From: Megamerina dolium
Lineage: Eukaryota > Arthropoda > Insecta > Diptera > Megamerinidae
Direction of reading: 5' to 3'
Assembly: GCA_963854835.1 (NCBI GenBank)
Contig: OY978529.1
Span: forward strand, 39,056,055 to 39,120,054
DNA: 64,000 bases
Positions 23,803 through 34,544 of the stretch are shown in pieces; position 1 is the first letter of the stretch, and each line of letters begins with the position of its first letter. The translations under genes were made by a program, and so were the position numbers. The notes under the pieces are model-generated. The model did no database searches, was not told where the DNA came from, and saw nothing but the letters and a program-made list of their open reading frames with translations.

Positions 23803-24094
23803 ATTCTTGTATATAGGGTTGAAAATTCTCACGCCATATTGGTTATGTTCTCATGAAAATTACTCTTACCGTTTAGAAACGCCTTAAGATGGATGCTTGA
23901 ACATTTTTGGTTAACCAAAGTTTCGATTTATATAAAATTTAGTATATGAAAACATTCGAGTCGTTGGACTATATTGAATGTGACAGTCATTTATTTCATT
24001 CCGGGTATCCAACACAACATTATGTTGTTCTGTTATAAGTTTTTTGCGTTAAGAGGTTTACGGCAGTCCTTGGCGATTTTCGACTTCAAGAGAA

Positions 24095-24375
24095 ATGAGT
24101 GAAGGATGTTTGGAACCTTTTTTACAAATGAAGATTTTGGTTTAATATGGTTAAACGTGATACGAAAGTGATTTAAAACGGTGCGATGTTTTATTCAGTT
24201 TGGAGCTGTCTGTAAAAATGTAGATGTAAATCGGCGAAAATCCATCTTCCTCCCAAACCTCTCCGGATGGGAAGGATGTTTGGAACTTCCTTACAAATAA
24301 ATATTCTAGTTTGACATAGCCAAGTGTGGTTTCGGTACGAAAGTGATTTAAAATTCTAGTGTGACTCTTGGCACT
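24095..24375 (+). repeat. Two-unit repeat, 170-bp pitch
   Basis: GAAGGATGTTTGGAAC occurs at 24101 and again at 24271. Both are followed by TTTACAAAT/TTACAAATA, TTTGGTTTA/TCTAGTTTG and TACGAAAGTGATTTAAAA. No coding sense. Confidence 0.6.
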
Positions 24376-24447
24376 TGTTGCCTATTAATGTAAGACCTTT
24401 AGCCTTTAGGCTGAGGTTGCCCTCTTTTAATTTATCAGTAAGACAAT

Positions 24448-25145
24448 TGGGGAGCTCAGTGGTTGTTGAGTTGGTAGGTCGAGGTCGTAGGTCGAGGATT
24501 AGATCAGCAGCTTAGGCGGCAATAATAATATATAAAATTGTGCTCAGCTGTCGGCATAAATTGCCAATTCTCCTCCGACTGTAATAATTGACTATGGTAA
24601 AGCTTTTACGTGTGGGTGCCGTAGCTCAGTGGTTAGTGTGTTCGCCTTCTGATCTGTAGGTCGTGGTTCAATACCCGGCTGATGCATAACAAATTTAATA
24701 TCGAAAAGATTTTTCTTTCGAATGGTACCCACCTGTCGGCAAGCAATTGGCAATTCTTCCGACAGTAACAACTTGCCATGAAAAAGCTTCTAAAAAAAAC
24801 TCTGTGACAAAGCTCAGAAAAAGTGATGTCACAAGTGTTCTGCCGTTCGGAACCGGCTAAAATAAGTAGGTCCATTCTAATACTGTCCAAAATTTAAGAC
24901 GCACAACAGTAATGGAAGAGAAGCTCGGCCAATGAGCTCTTTGGGGCTTTAAGTGCCACATATTTATTTTTTTAAAGGTTTTACGTGACAAAACTCACAA
25001 AATTGATGTCGCAAGTGCTCTGCCGTTCGAAACCGGTTAATATAAGTAGGTCACTTCCAATACTGTCTAAATTAGAATGCACATCATTACTGGAAGAGAA
25101 GTTCAGTGGTATCATAAATGGGTTTTCTGGCCTAAGTGTGTAGTC
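24448..25145 (+). mobile_element. Cluster of tRNA-related SINEs (one full, two partial)
   Basis: The central copy (24613-24973) has a tRNA-like head with an A-box-like TAGCTCAGTGG (24622-24632) and a B-box-like GGTTCAATACCC (24665-24676), the internal RNA polymerase III promoter elements. A body follows (TACCCACCTGTCGGC, GTGATGTCACAAGTGTTCTG, CCGTTCGGAACCGGC, GAGAAGCTCGGCC) and a T-rich end. A truncated copy with GAGCTCAGTGG precedes it (24448-24612), and a headless body follows (24975-25145). The same family lies inverted at 43338-43704 and 55314-55695. Confidence 0.75.
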
Positions 25146-25149
25146 TCAT

Positions 25150-28140
25150 ATAGAGGAACTCTCAGAGACGGCAGCCACAATAATCAACCAATTAATTGAA
25201 TACCGTCTCTGAAGGCTTCCTTTCGATTTACGTACATCTTGTTTTCTATTTGCCATAGTTCCATAGTTCCATTCCTTACCGTTCCTTATCTAGAATCGCC
25301 CATTAATATTGTGAGAGGTTTGAGAATGTTTTTAGGGTGAGTCCCAAGTGTCGGGCATAATAGTATAAGCTTTTAGAAGTTAAAATAGTAGTGTTAGATT
25401 GAGCATTAAGTTCCATAGAATAGGGGAGAGGACATCTACCTGTGGAGATTCCTTTCTCTTATTCGTTTAGTAGCGGTGAACCCCATGATGGGTTTGTAAA
25501 TGTATTTGCGATGAGCCTCAAGGGTCGGACAAATTCGTATGACTTTTTTTGAAGTTGAAATGATCGATCAACTAAGAAATAATGTAGTGTAACGTATTTT
25601 AGTGTGTAAGTAAGCAATACCCAATATTTAATACTCACTAAACGAACAGGCAATCAAAGAGACTTGACAAAATTTTTTTTGTTATTATATATTTTATATT
25701 ATATTACAGCGGTAAGCATCTTTCATAGGAAATATTGCTTACTTTATTCTTTGCCATTTTTGACATTGAAAAATAATAAAATAATAATATGAATGACACA
25801 TTTTCATTCTTTCCGCATGTATGTAAGTAATATAAAAATAAACATTGTAAATAAATAAATGAATATTGTAAATAAATAAAATAATTAATTAATGAAAAAG
25901 TGATTATCAATATCAAAACATAAATAAAGAAGCGTCATCTTCTTATACCTACCTACCAACCTACCAACTGAAATAACATGTTTCATTAAAAAAAAAAAAA
26001 AACTATTCAGTAGAAGCTCTTGTATGAGATGAACGAAGCAACAAGAAAATAGAAAACAAAATAACTCATCGTTATATACTATATGTGCATATGTACCTAT
26101 ACATACATATAATACATCATACGTAGTAGTAGTATGTACTTTAAGTGCTTTCTGAGTACATTTTAGGTACATCTGCACTTGGTAATTTTTAGCGTTTGTT
26201 TGCACTCATATCACACGCTATATGATATAAATGTTTATCGTTACTGTCTCTGTTGTGCATTTAGCGGCTTTACGGCTATGGTTTTTCTGAATTTTTTATT
26301 TTGCAAAACTTTTTGCAAACTATTGTTGTTGTACATATTAACAATGAGGGTAATGAGAAAAACATACATTATAATTATACAGAAGTTTTACAAACTAGTT
26401 TTATTCTTTTCAGATTTCTCTCTTAAATATAATACAATCATTATAACATAATAGATTTAGAAAAGCTTTATATTCTTATATATTGTACAAAGTCTGTAGG
26501 TTAAATTTTTTTTTGTTAATAAACATTTTATTGCTTAAGTGATTTTAACCATTTATAATGTATGACTAATCACTACTGATGGTAATTGTCTGTATGCTTA
26601 TGAACATAGAGACCAAACATACAAGTAAATACAAGTTAATGTAGGTAGCTAAGTACATAGAGTGTGCAAGATATAACGATGAATCATTTCATTTGATTTA
26701 ATTATATAAAATTTATTGCATATATTTTCTTAATTTCTTAATATATGACCTAATTTTGAACAAGTTCCTTCCAAATGGACTTCCCATCACGCTTAAGACA
26801 TTATTTACATTAAAATCGATACAATGAATAATTCAATTACCCTGGAGGGAACATTTTGAGTTTCAAATCAATTGGAATTATTTATTAATTCAATAAATTA
26901 TTAAATCATTCTTGTGAATTTATATTTTCCAATAAATATTGCGACATATGTTTGTGAATTTTTAATTATCTATATGTGCAATGAGAATTTTAAGAAGTAG
27001 TCGTCATTGCTTTTTTATTTAAATAACAAATATTCAAAAATCTGCAAGTCACAAAAGGATTGGATCAAGGATGTGATTTGGAGATATCACTAGCAGTTAG
27101 CGCCAATATGTTAAAAGATAGTTGCAAAATACATACATATATATATGTACTATAATCAAATTCGCTATGATTAATAATAATCACGTGAACTTGGCAGAAA
27201 TTGGTACAAATCTTGCAATCTTATCAATTAAATAAATACATATAAATAATAATAAATAAGTTTATCGTCTAATACTGCTCGAAGAATATAATATAAACAA
27301 TAGGGACAAAATAAAATGTAAATAAAAACAAAGGATGTGGACGTCAGTTATTATGAATTCGCACTGTCACGCCTATCGTTTGTGCACAACAGCGTTAAAA
27401 TGAGAGTACTGCATATTCAATCACCTAGACGATTATTATACAAGCGTTTTTACGAAACTCTATGCAAACACAATTTTTAAGAGAATAAAAATTTGTGGTG
27501 TGATTTTTTCCTTTGTTGGAGGCTGTTTCAATTTTAATTCTGTCACTAGAATTTGATTTCTTTCTTTTTTATACATATGTATATCCCAATATAGATTGGT
27601 ATATCCCAATATTTTCATGGAGGATACATTTTCCTCCAATCTGCATTCAAACACATATACAAACACCCACACTAACAAATAACTTGGATCACTTCTCGTT
27701 TGTTTTTATTTCGATTACCTTCTTTTTTTATACAATAATTAATTGTTGTTTTGTTAATATAATTTTTACACCACTATTACGAAATTTAATGAAACTTAGT
27801 TACGCGAATTTTCCACTTTTACCGTAGCGATAACTTTTCTCTACTACCTTAATTGGGATATTTTTTTCATCATACAATTTTTCACGACATGATTTTTTCT
27901 TCTTTTTAGCTACGAGTGACGACTAGCGATGTACGAATGTTTGTTATTAAGTAATATTTGTATATCGATTATTTAGTTCAGGTAATTTTATTGAATATAG
28001 GGTTGCATTTTGAATTATGAGCATAAAATTTAAATTTTACTCCTTGTTTTACTTCTGAAGGATCAATTATTGTTGAACAACAAGGTTCAGAATAGTCAGT
28101 GTCAAAATAAGGTGGGTTTAAAAAATGCTATTTCTTTATA
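25150..28140. other. Long AT-rich intergenic stretch
   Basis: A 10-bp inverted repeat (TCAGAGACGG at 25162-25171, inverted at 25203-25212) lies near the left edge. The rest is AT-rich sequence with ACATA/TATG microsatellite fragments. ORFs at 25885, 26179 and 27513 are hydrophobic, low-complexity readings without domains. No gene supported. Confidence 0.4.
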
Positions 28141-28150
28141 TGGGAAATTT

Positions 28151-28350
28151 GTCAAGATACTTGAAATTTTTCTAAATTTACGTTTTGGCGCATATTCATA
28201 GCATAAATTAACTTCCAACTTAAATTTAGTATAATCTTTTTAAAGGATTTGTCAAGATACTTGAAATTATTCTAAATTTTCGTTTTAGCGCATATTCGTA
28301 GCATAAATTAACTTCCAACTTAAATTTAATATAATCTTTTTAATTTTGAA
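28151..28350 (+). repeat. 100-bp tandem duplication
   Basis: Two adjacent units, 28151-28250 and 28251-28350, both starting GTCAAGATACTTGAAAT, carry GCGCATATTC-TAGCATAAATT and end ATAATCTTTTTAA. They differ at only a handful of positions, so the duplication is fairly recent. No element ends or ORF. Confidence 0.85.
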
Positions 28351-29200
28351 TTTAAATTGACTATGCGCATTGTGATTCATTTTTAAATTAAATTCACATT
28401 CCTGACATCTTCTTTTCCAAAAAAAAGAGCACTTTTAGTGAATATGAAATATTATGTTACATAAAACAAGTTATGTTTTTAAAAACTAAGGAAGTTGCGC
28501 TTCTTGAAAAATCAGCAGATCTCCAATACTACACCTTTTCCACATGCAGAAAGCCTTAATTCGGCTTTAGAATGTAGTAAAATGCGAAATGTTTCAATTA
28601 GATTTCAAAAACAATATTATTTCGGAAGTTGTTGATTGGATTTAGAAAGTATAAACCAATTAACCGATTCATATACATAAAATAAGAGAATTTTTATTAA
28701 ATATATTTTATTATAAAATTACTCGACTAGTATTTTCCACAATTCAAAATTCTTTAAAAATAAATAAATGCAGCTATATTACGAAAACATCTTTCAAATT
28801 GCTCTTGATGATTTCGAAAATCAATTTGAAGAGTTCTGAAATCCGATCGACGCTCTCCGAAATACAATTGATGCTTACTCATTTCAAACTGGAAAAGGCG
28901 TAGTTCATCTCTTCCTGAAGCTAGGCTCTTTATAATTCTTAAATTAAAATCTCATTTCTGACTGTATTTAGTAAATGCGAGTGGAATGCCAAGTAGTTTC
29001 CTAGATCTCTGGAAAACCTGTAACCTGTCTACGTAGAATTTAACTGAGTGAATTAGCGCTTGTAGACGCTAGAAATTTTGTATAAAAATTGTACACGCTT
29101 TATTCGTAACTATTCAAATTTTATTAGTGCGATATTACCAATGCTACAATTCATTTTTGCAATGAAAACACATTTTTAAAAATTAATTACTAAAAAGTAT
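28351..29200. other. AT-rich stretch downstream of RpS21
   Basis: No gene, RNA or repeat family recognised between the 100-bp duplication and the RpS21 polyadenylation signal. Confidence 0.4.
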
Positions 29201-29204
29201 TAAC

Positions 29205-29210
29205 TTTATT
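29205..29210 (-). terminator. RpS21: RpS21 polyadenylation signal
   Basis: AATAAA on the minus strand 10 bases past the RpS21 stop codon (TAA at 29223-29221), followed by a T-rich stretch. The position gives a very short 3' UTR, usual for ribosomal protein mRNAs. Confidence 0.7.
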
Positions 29211-29220
29211 AACCAAATAT

Positions 29221-29663
29221 TTAAAAGCTTCTGCAAATAAAAATAGAAATTCGTAATATTAGAAAATGCAATATTATACTATAGAAATAAGCATAACACA
29301 CTCACTTGGTTATTAGATTATCCTTCTTAGCTAAACGTACAATACAATCATCGGATTCACCCATACGACGGATTTCACCGCAGATAGCGTATGTCTTGCA
29401 GCCAATTGTCATACGGCCGGTTTCGGGATCAACATCGACAATGTTCAATTGTACGGAGGCATGATCCTTAGCATGAATAATTCTGTTGGATGCCGAACTG
29501 CAAAGGAGGAATGCGATTTTTCAAAAATTTATTCGATTATATTAGATATACGATTTTTACACTAGCTGTACCACTTTTATTGGTATATAGTTAAAACACG
29601 TGTTGAAACTCACCATTTTCTTGGGCAGTACAAATCAACAGATTCACCAGCGTCGTTCTCCAT
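29221..29663 (-). CDS. RpS21: 40S ribosomal protein S21 (eS21)
   Basis: Component of the small ribosomal subunit, acting in cytoplasmic translation. Coding exons on the minus strand are 29663-29614, 29497-29306 and 29230-29221 (50+192+10 = 252 nt, 83 aa plus stop), exactly the length of fly RpS21. Splice sites are canonical: TG|GTGAGT and TTTGCAG|T for the first intron (116 bp), AA|GTGAGT and TTTGCAG|A for the second (75 bp). The start [12 protein letters not shown] is the conserved family N-terminus, and [46 protein letters not shown] and the C-terminus LITKSF follow. From memory, Drosophila has Asn8, Val13 and a C-terminal NF where this copy has Ser8, Cys13 and SF; IGC at 48-50 also looks unusual. 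The frame is intact with no stop. If the last intron is retained, translation stops at once with TGA after Lys81. Confidence 0.97.
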
Positions 29664-29745
29664 TTTTTATTGCTACAATAGGAAATGGGGACAATCAGTT
29701 TTAAGTAATAAGTACGATTTATCTAATTATACACTAATTACTTAC

Positions 29746-29812
29746 ATTTTTTGTAGAAATTTACAAAATTGATGACACTCAGCAATGCAGCTAGAGATAG
29801 AAAGAAAGAAAA
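29746..29812 (-). promoter_or_regulatory. RpS21: RpS21 noncoding first exon with TOP-like start
   Basis: A donor (AAAT|GTAAGT, GT at 29745-29744) pairs with the acceptor TTGTAG| (exon resumes at 29672, nine bases before the ATG), giving a 73-bp 5' UTR intron. Upstream on the minus strand is CCTTTTTTCTTTCTTTC (near 29815-29797), a pyrimidine run like the terminal oligopyrimidine start that places ribosomal protein mRNAs under growth control. The exact transcription start is an inference. Confidence 0.65.
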
Positions 29813-29829
29813 AAGGTTGGTAGCGTTGA

Positions 29830-31610
29830 CTAAGTGAAGTTGGTTGCCGTTTGATGTATTGAATTTGTAACGAGTACCAGGGGTTTGTTCACTCAAATTG
29901 ATAACAACTTGAATGTTTAATGTGTGATGTTCTCAAATTGTAATTTTATTTTTTTTGCCTATAAATATTTGTTGAAATAATAATTAAAACAATACCAAAA
30001 TAAAAATATGCAATAGTTAATTAAATTTATTGTCGAAAGGAAAAATAAGTACATAGTGGCCTGCTCTATGTTGAGAGAGTGAGAGAAATTAGTAGTATGA
30101 ATCTAATGCGAGCAATGAAATTGAAATTTGACAACTGCAGAAGTCACTGTATATTTGTCAGTGTGAAAAATTATCATTTACTCGTACAGAGCGTTTATGT
30201 GCTTTATTCTTACCAAATAAATAGATAATAAAATTAAAGTGAAAAATAGATAATAGCAAATAGAAAAATATGAAAAATTCAATAAACAAATTAACAAAAG
30301 TATTGTTTGTATAAAGTAAGTGCAAAAATATATTTTTCGTAACAACCTAAAAGTATACTATATTATTTGTTGATATAATTCTGATCAAGTACTATAATTC
30401 CTCTACTCTTTTTTGTTTTTATGATGGAATTTAAATGAGAATTCGCTTTGAAATGTTCAAGTACGTAATGTTATGAAATGTGAAAAGTCTTATTATTGAT
30501 TTACATCAACGACTCGCATGTAGGTACTTACGTATTATGCTATTAAAATCAGAGCAGGCAAAAAAAACATTTCTTGTCAATGGGAGAACCTCTTTAAATT
30601 TATATGAGTGTGTGTGTGCTATGTGAAGATGATATATTTCCACATGGGAATTTGTGTTTCGACATACTGAAATTTATGGACAATGGAGAAGCAACGACTG
30701 TGGCATTTAACGCATTTTGTTTCTTCTACATGCTTTTCTTTGCCTACTTTAAGACATCCAACAAACTATGAAACGCATGCATATTACATGCATATTACAT
30801 ATTTTTAAAACTTATCTTGATGTGCAGCAATTGCAATTTAGACGGTAACAACGACGACGTATGTCAATGATACGTCGTTCTTTTCTTTTCCATCATTCAA
30901 GCATGAATTCATTTAGCTATTACCACTGCAACAGATTCAATGAACCTATGTACATCGTACATATATATTGTACAAATGTAGGTGCGTGTATGCGTTTGTG
31001 TGTGTTGTTGCGAATAGCTGCCCACATTTAATGCGAAGGGTTGCTACTATTGTTCCGTGGAATCCATTGCTGTTGGCGCGTGTTGACAGCCACTCCGTGT
31101 AATCGTTTAGTGCACTCACTCGAACTGCATTTCGCTATTGTTCGTTCGTTTTTTTGCTGTTAATATTTTTATTGTAGTTGTTATTGCTGTTGCTGTGATT
31201 ATTTCTGTCTGTCGGTACATACATACAAACTGTACGTTGCGGTTAAAGGTATTTCTTGTGTTACTCGTATTGTCATTGTAGTTATTCTTGTTGTAATGTC
31301 GGTTTTCTACATATAACAAGAATTTAACTTGATTAGAACGAAGGGGAAAAATAAATTGTATGGCATATTTGATGAAAATACACGATTCTGAATTGAAAGC
31401 GGTTTCCACTATGATTTAAATGGTTTCATAAATAGGCCAGATTTAGACAGTTAATTCATATCGTACATTTTTCGAAATAACACGTCTTGGAACTTTTTTG
31501 CACATTCGTTCTAGGGGTGCCGCATTGAACCGTCTTGTTTCAACTATATGTCCTAACTATGTCCTCCTTGTTAATTGTTAAAAACACAGACGGGAAAATG
31601 TTACGTAGTT
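29830..31610. other. Intergenic stretch upstream of RpS21
   Basis: AT-rich with no supported gene. A possible plus-strand noncoding exon ends at 30315 with a good donor (AAA|GTAAGTGC), preceded by TTTGTCAGTGTG near 30155, but there is no acceptor partner I can defend. The 97-codon minus ORF at 31116 is low-complexity (runs of Asn and Thr from an AAC-rich tract). Confidence 0.4.
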
Positions 31611-31613
31611 ACC

Positions 31614-33248
31614 CAAAAAAATCTCCTTACAGTCGGCTGGGGCCGACCAAATTATACCCTGCATATGTAGAGGTATATATAAAAAGTTTGCTCGTATATC
31701 CATCCTTTTCTTCCACTACTTTGTATAGGACCTACATTAAGAAGCAGGTGTACCTCACCAATTTTGGAGGATCAATTTCTGTCTATAATACTAAACTACA
31801 TAGGTTGCAATGGGTTGACCTAGGCGTATTAATTAGTAAGTTATGGGTGTTTTAATGTTTAAGATAAATCCGAGACTTTGTACGGAAGCTATATAAAAAG
31901 TGGGCTTGACGTATCTCTTTCTGGTATATCTAATTAATTTTTCAATATCAATCCACACCTTAAATTTGGTTGTCCTACGCTAAATGGTTTGTAAGTTATG
32001 GAGCTTAAAAGTTTTAGTTTAATTCCCTTGACTTTGTATGGGAGACTCATGAAGGAGTGGGCGTGGCACACTGATTTTCTGCCAGATTTTTGCCGACTAC
32101 GATATTAATCTAAGTGTCAATTATGGTTATTTTAGGCAGAAGATTGCCGAAGTTACAGCTGTTTCAATTTAAAATTTGTATGGGGGCTACGATAAACAAT
32201 GGGTGTGATGCGCCCATTTTCTGTGAGCCTAGTTGCTCGTACAATACTAATCCATACCTTAAATCTCGTTGTCCTACGCTAAATGGTTTGTAAGTTATGG
32301 AGCTTAAAAGTTTTAGTTTAATTCCCTTAACTTTGTATGGGAGACTCATGAAGGAGTGGGCGTGGCGCACTGATTTTCTGCCAGATTTTTGCCGACTACG
32401 ATATTAATCTAAGTGTCAATTATGGTTATTTTAGGCAGAAGATTGCCGAAGTTACAGCTGTTTCAATTTAAAATTTGTATGGGGGCTACGATAAACAATG
32501 GGCGTGATGCGCCCATTTTCTGTGAGCCTAGTTGCTCGTACAATACTAATCCACACCTTAAACCTCGTTATTCTACGCTGAATAGTTTGCAAGTTATAAC
32601 CGGTAACATTTTTTTAATTTCCGCAACTTTGTATGGGAGACCCAAAAAGGAGTGGGCGTGGCACACTGATTTTCTGCCATATTATTTCCGACTACCATGT
32701 TAATCTAAGTGTCAATTATGGTTATTCTGGACAGAAGATTGTAGAAGTTACAGCTGTTTCAATTTTATAGAAGTACAGACACTTTGTATGAGAGCTACGC
32801 TAAAAAGTAGGCGTGGCTCAACCACTTTTGGCGAAGTTATATAGTAGTATAATATAAGTCTATGTGCCAAATATTGTTGTCCCAAGTGGTATATTATGTG
32901 AGTTATAGCAAGTTAAAGATTTTGAAAATTTCGAGGTTGGTCGCTTTGAATGCTTGGTGTGGGCGTGGTTATTGACCGATCATGCCCAATATCAATCCCC
33001 TCCGTACTCTTGGATCATAGATTACTTATGTCAAATTTCATCGAAATAGCTCATATTTACTCAAGTTATCGTGCGAACCAGCCAGGTGACAGACAGACGG
33101 ACGGACGGACGGACATCGTTAAATCGAAAATTTAATCGACGCTGATAACGAATATATATCCATGTCTATATCTCCGGAGATTCCTTCAAGTGGACACAAA
33201 CATCTGACCGAAATGAATATACCATGCATATTGCATTATGCAGGGTAT
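31614..33248 (-). mobile_element. DINE-1-like Helentron-associated element, copy 2
   Basis: Same family as copies at 16034 and 37846, inverted. The 5' end is ATACCCTGCA on the minus strand (33248-33239), then the leader, a short (GTCC)n tract (about 33115-33090) and a core of about eight monomers marked by GTGGGCGTGGC-like blocks. These are near 31903, 32058, 32200, 32357, 32500, 32655, 32810 and 32963 (plus-strand coordinates). The inner inverted copy lies at 31654-31663 and the GTCGGC/GCCGAC hairpin at 31632-31647, ending in an A-run on the plus strand. Two consecutive 300-bp dimers near 32010-32560 are nearly identical, so core amplification is recent. Several ORFs inside are by-products. 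Confidence 0.8.
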
Positions 33249-33258
33249 AAAAATATAC

Positions 33259-33838
33259 GAGGGCGGTCTATTATGGAACTAGATTCTACTCGGGTGGAAG
33301 AGTTTAAACAAGGTCGTACGAGCTGCCAAGACGAACACCGTAGTGGTCGACCAATTGAGGTGGTCACACCAGAAACGGTTAAGAAAATCCACAAAGTGGT
33401 ATTGGATGATCGCCGGCTGACAGTGCGTGAGCTAGGTGAAATTACAGGCGTTTCAAAAAGTGCTATACATCGTATATTGAACGAAAATTTGGATATGAAC
33501 AAGCTGTGTGCACGATGAGTGCCGCATTTGCTCACAATAGAAAAAAAACACCAGTTCACACATCCGCTATTGCAATGGCCGAAATCAATGAGTTAAAGCT
33601 CGAATTGCTTCAGCACGCACCTTATTCGCCAGATTAAGCTCCTTTGGATTATTTTTTATCTCCAAATTTGAAAAAATTGCTTGGTGGTAGAAGATTTATA
33701 AACAATTAAGAGGTGGAGTCTGCGGTAGATGGCTATTTTAATGAGCTAGACAGTTCATACTATAATCAAGGTATCGAAGCTATAGAATATCGCTGGGAAA
33801 AGTGTATAGAGCTAAAAGTAGATTATGTTGAGAAATAA
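33259..33838 (+). mobile_element. Deleted mariner abutting DINE-1-like copy 2
   Basis: Begins TA-CGAGGGCGG at 33257-33267, the first nine bases of the mariner TIR seen at 18067, only ten bases from the end of the DINE-1-like element. The transposase is reached directly at TRVEEFKQGRTS, so the first 60 or so residues are deleted. The HTH part (RPIEVVTPETVKKIHKVVLD, VREL, AIHRILNENLDMNKL) is open to 33518. A large deletion then removes the central catalytic region, and the C-terminus follows with stops in place of sense codons (YSPD-stop-APLDYFL; the third Asp is kept). The right TIR is not found. Confidence 0.75.
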
Positions 33839-33839
33839 A

Positions 33840-34240
33840 GAAAAATTTTCCCAAATTTGTTGTGTTTTCTTTGTAGTTGTGGGACCGGACTCGTAAGTAG
33901 GAACTCCGACAGACCAGATCCGGATACATTTTATGGATTTTGAGTTGTTAAATCCGAATCCGTGATCGGATTTACACCTTTGTAAGGACAATGTGACACC
34001 TAACCAGTGTAAAAAAGAAAAAATCATATCATTGACAAAAAATATCAAAAATATATGGTCAGAAACATTTATGTATGACTTCGGCACTTTCTTAGTTGCC
34101 GACCTAAAAGAAAGATATCTGAGGATTATTGGGAAAATCCGAACCTTATTCTATTGGAAAAATAATTAAATACGGTGTTTATGAGGTTGAAAAGAACCTG
34201 CGGGTGATGGCGAAAATTCGAGCCTAACAAAAAGTTTCAA
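33840..34240. other. Unassigned stretch
   Basis: More GC-rich than average (for example GTGGGACCGGACTCGTAAG near 33880) and may derive from an old element, but I cannot place it. The 91-codon minus ORF at 33812-34087 has no recognisable domain. Confidence 0.35.
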
Positions 34241-34246
34241 AAAAAA

Positions 34247-34540
34247 TTAATAACTAAGTTTTTTAAGGTTACAAAGTACCCTGACGTAGAAGTTTTGACA
34301 ACCTCTTTGAGTTTTCAAAGGGAAACTTCTTTGTAGACTCAAGTTTTTAACAAAATTTACAAATTTGCATTCATAGAAAGGTCTAACTTGTTGTGAGTGA
34401 CAAATAAATGAAATGTTCGGGTTATCATATGAATTTCCAGTCACAAAAGCAATATTCGCAGTTGACCGGGTGTTTTGGCATCGTACTCGCACTGTTTGAT
34501 CAGAAATTGAAATAGTTTCCTCGAATATTGTACTACTCAT
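34247..34540 (-). CDS. Hypothetical 97-aa ORF or first exon
   Basis: The reading starts MSSTIFEETISISDQTVRVR and continues with balanced amino-acid use (CQNTRSTANIAFVTGNSYDN) for about 50 residues. That is unlike the asparagine/lysine/phenylalanine-rich chance ORFs elsewhere. The second half looks less protein-like. A possible donor (CAA|GTTAGA) near residue 51 could end a first exon there. I do not recognise the protein and see no domain, signal peptide or membrane segment. No polyadenylation signal follows closely. It could be a lineage-specific gene, a pseudogene or chance. Confidence 0.3.
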   Translation of the reverse strand: MSSTIFEETISISDQTVRVRCQNTRSTANIAFVTGNSYDNPNISFICHSQQVRPFYECKFVNFVKNLSLQRSFPLKTQRGCQNFYVRVLCNLKKLSY

Positions 34541-34544
34541 TCAT

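Noticed and set aside
24613..24682. tRNA gene
   Set aside because: A- and B-box-like motifs are present, but the anticodon arm does not pair properly, the acceptor stem does not close, and the sequence continues into a SINE body shared with 43338-43704 and 55314-55695.
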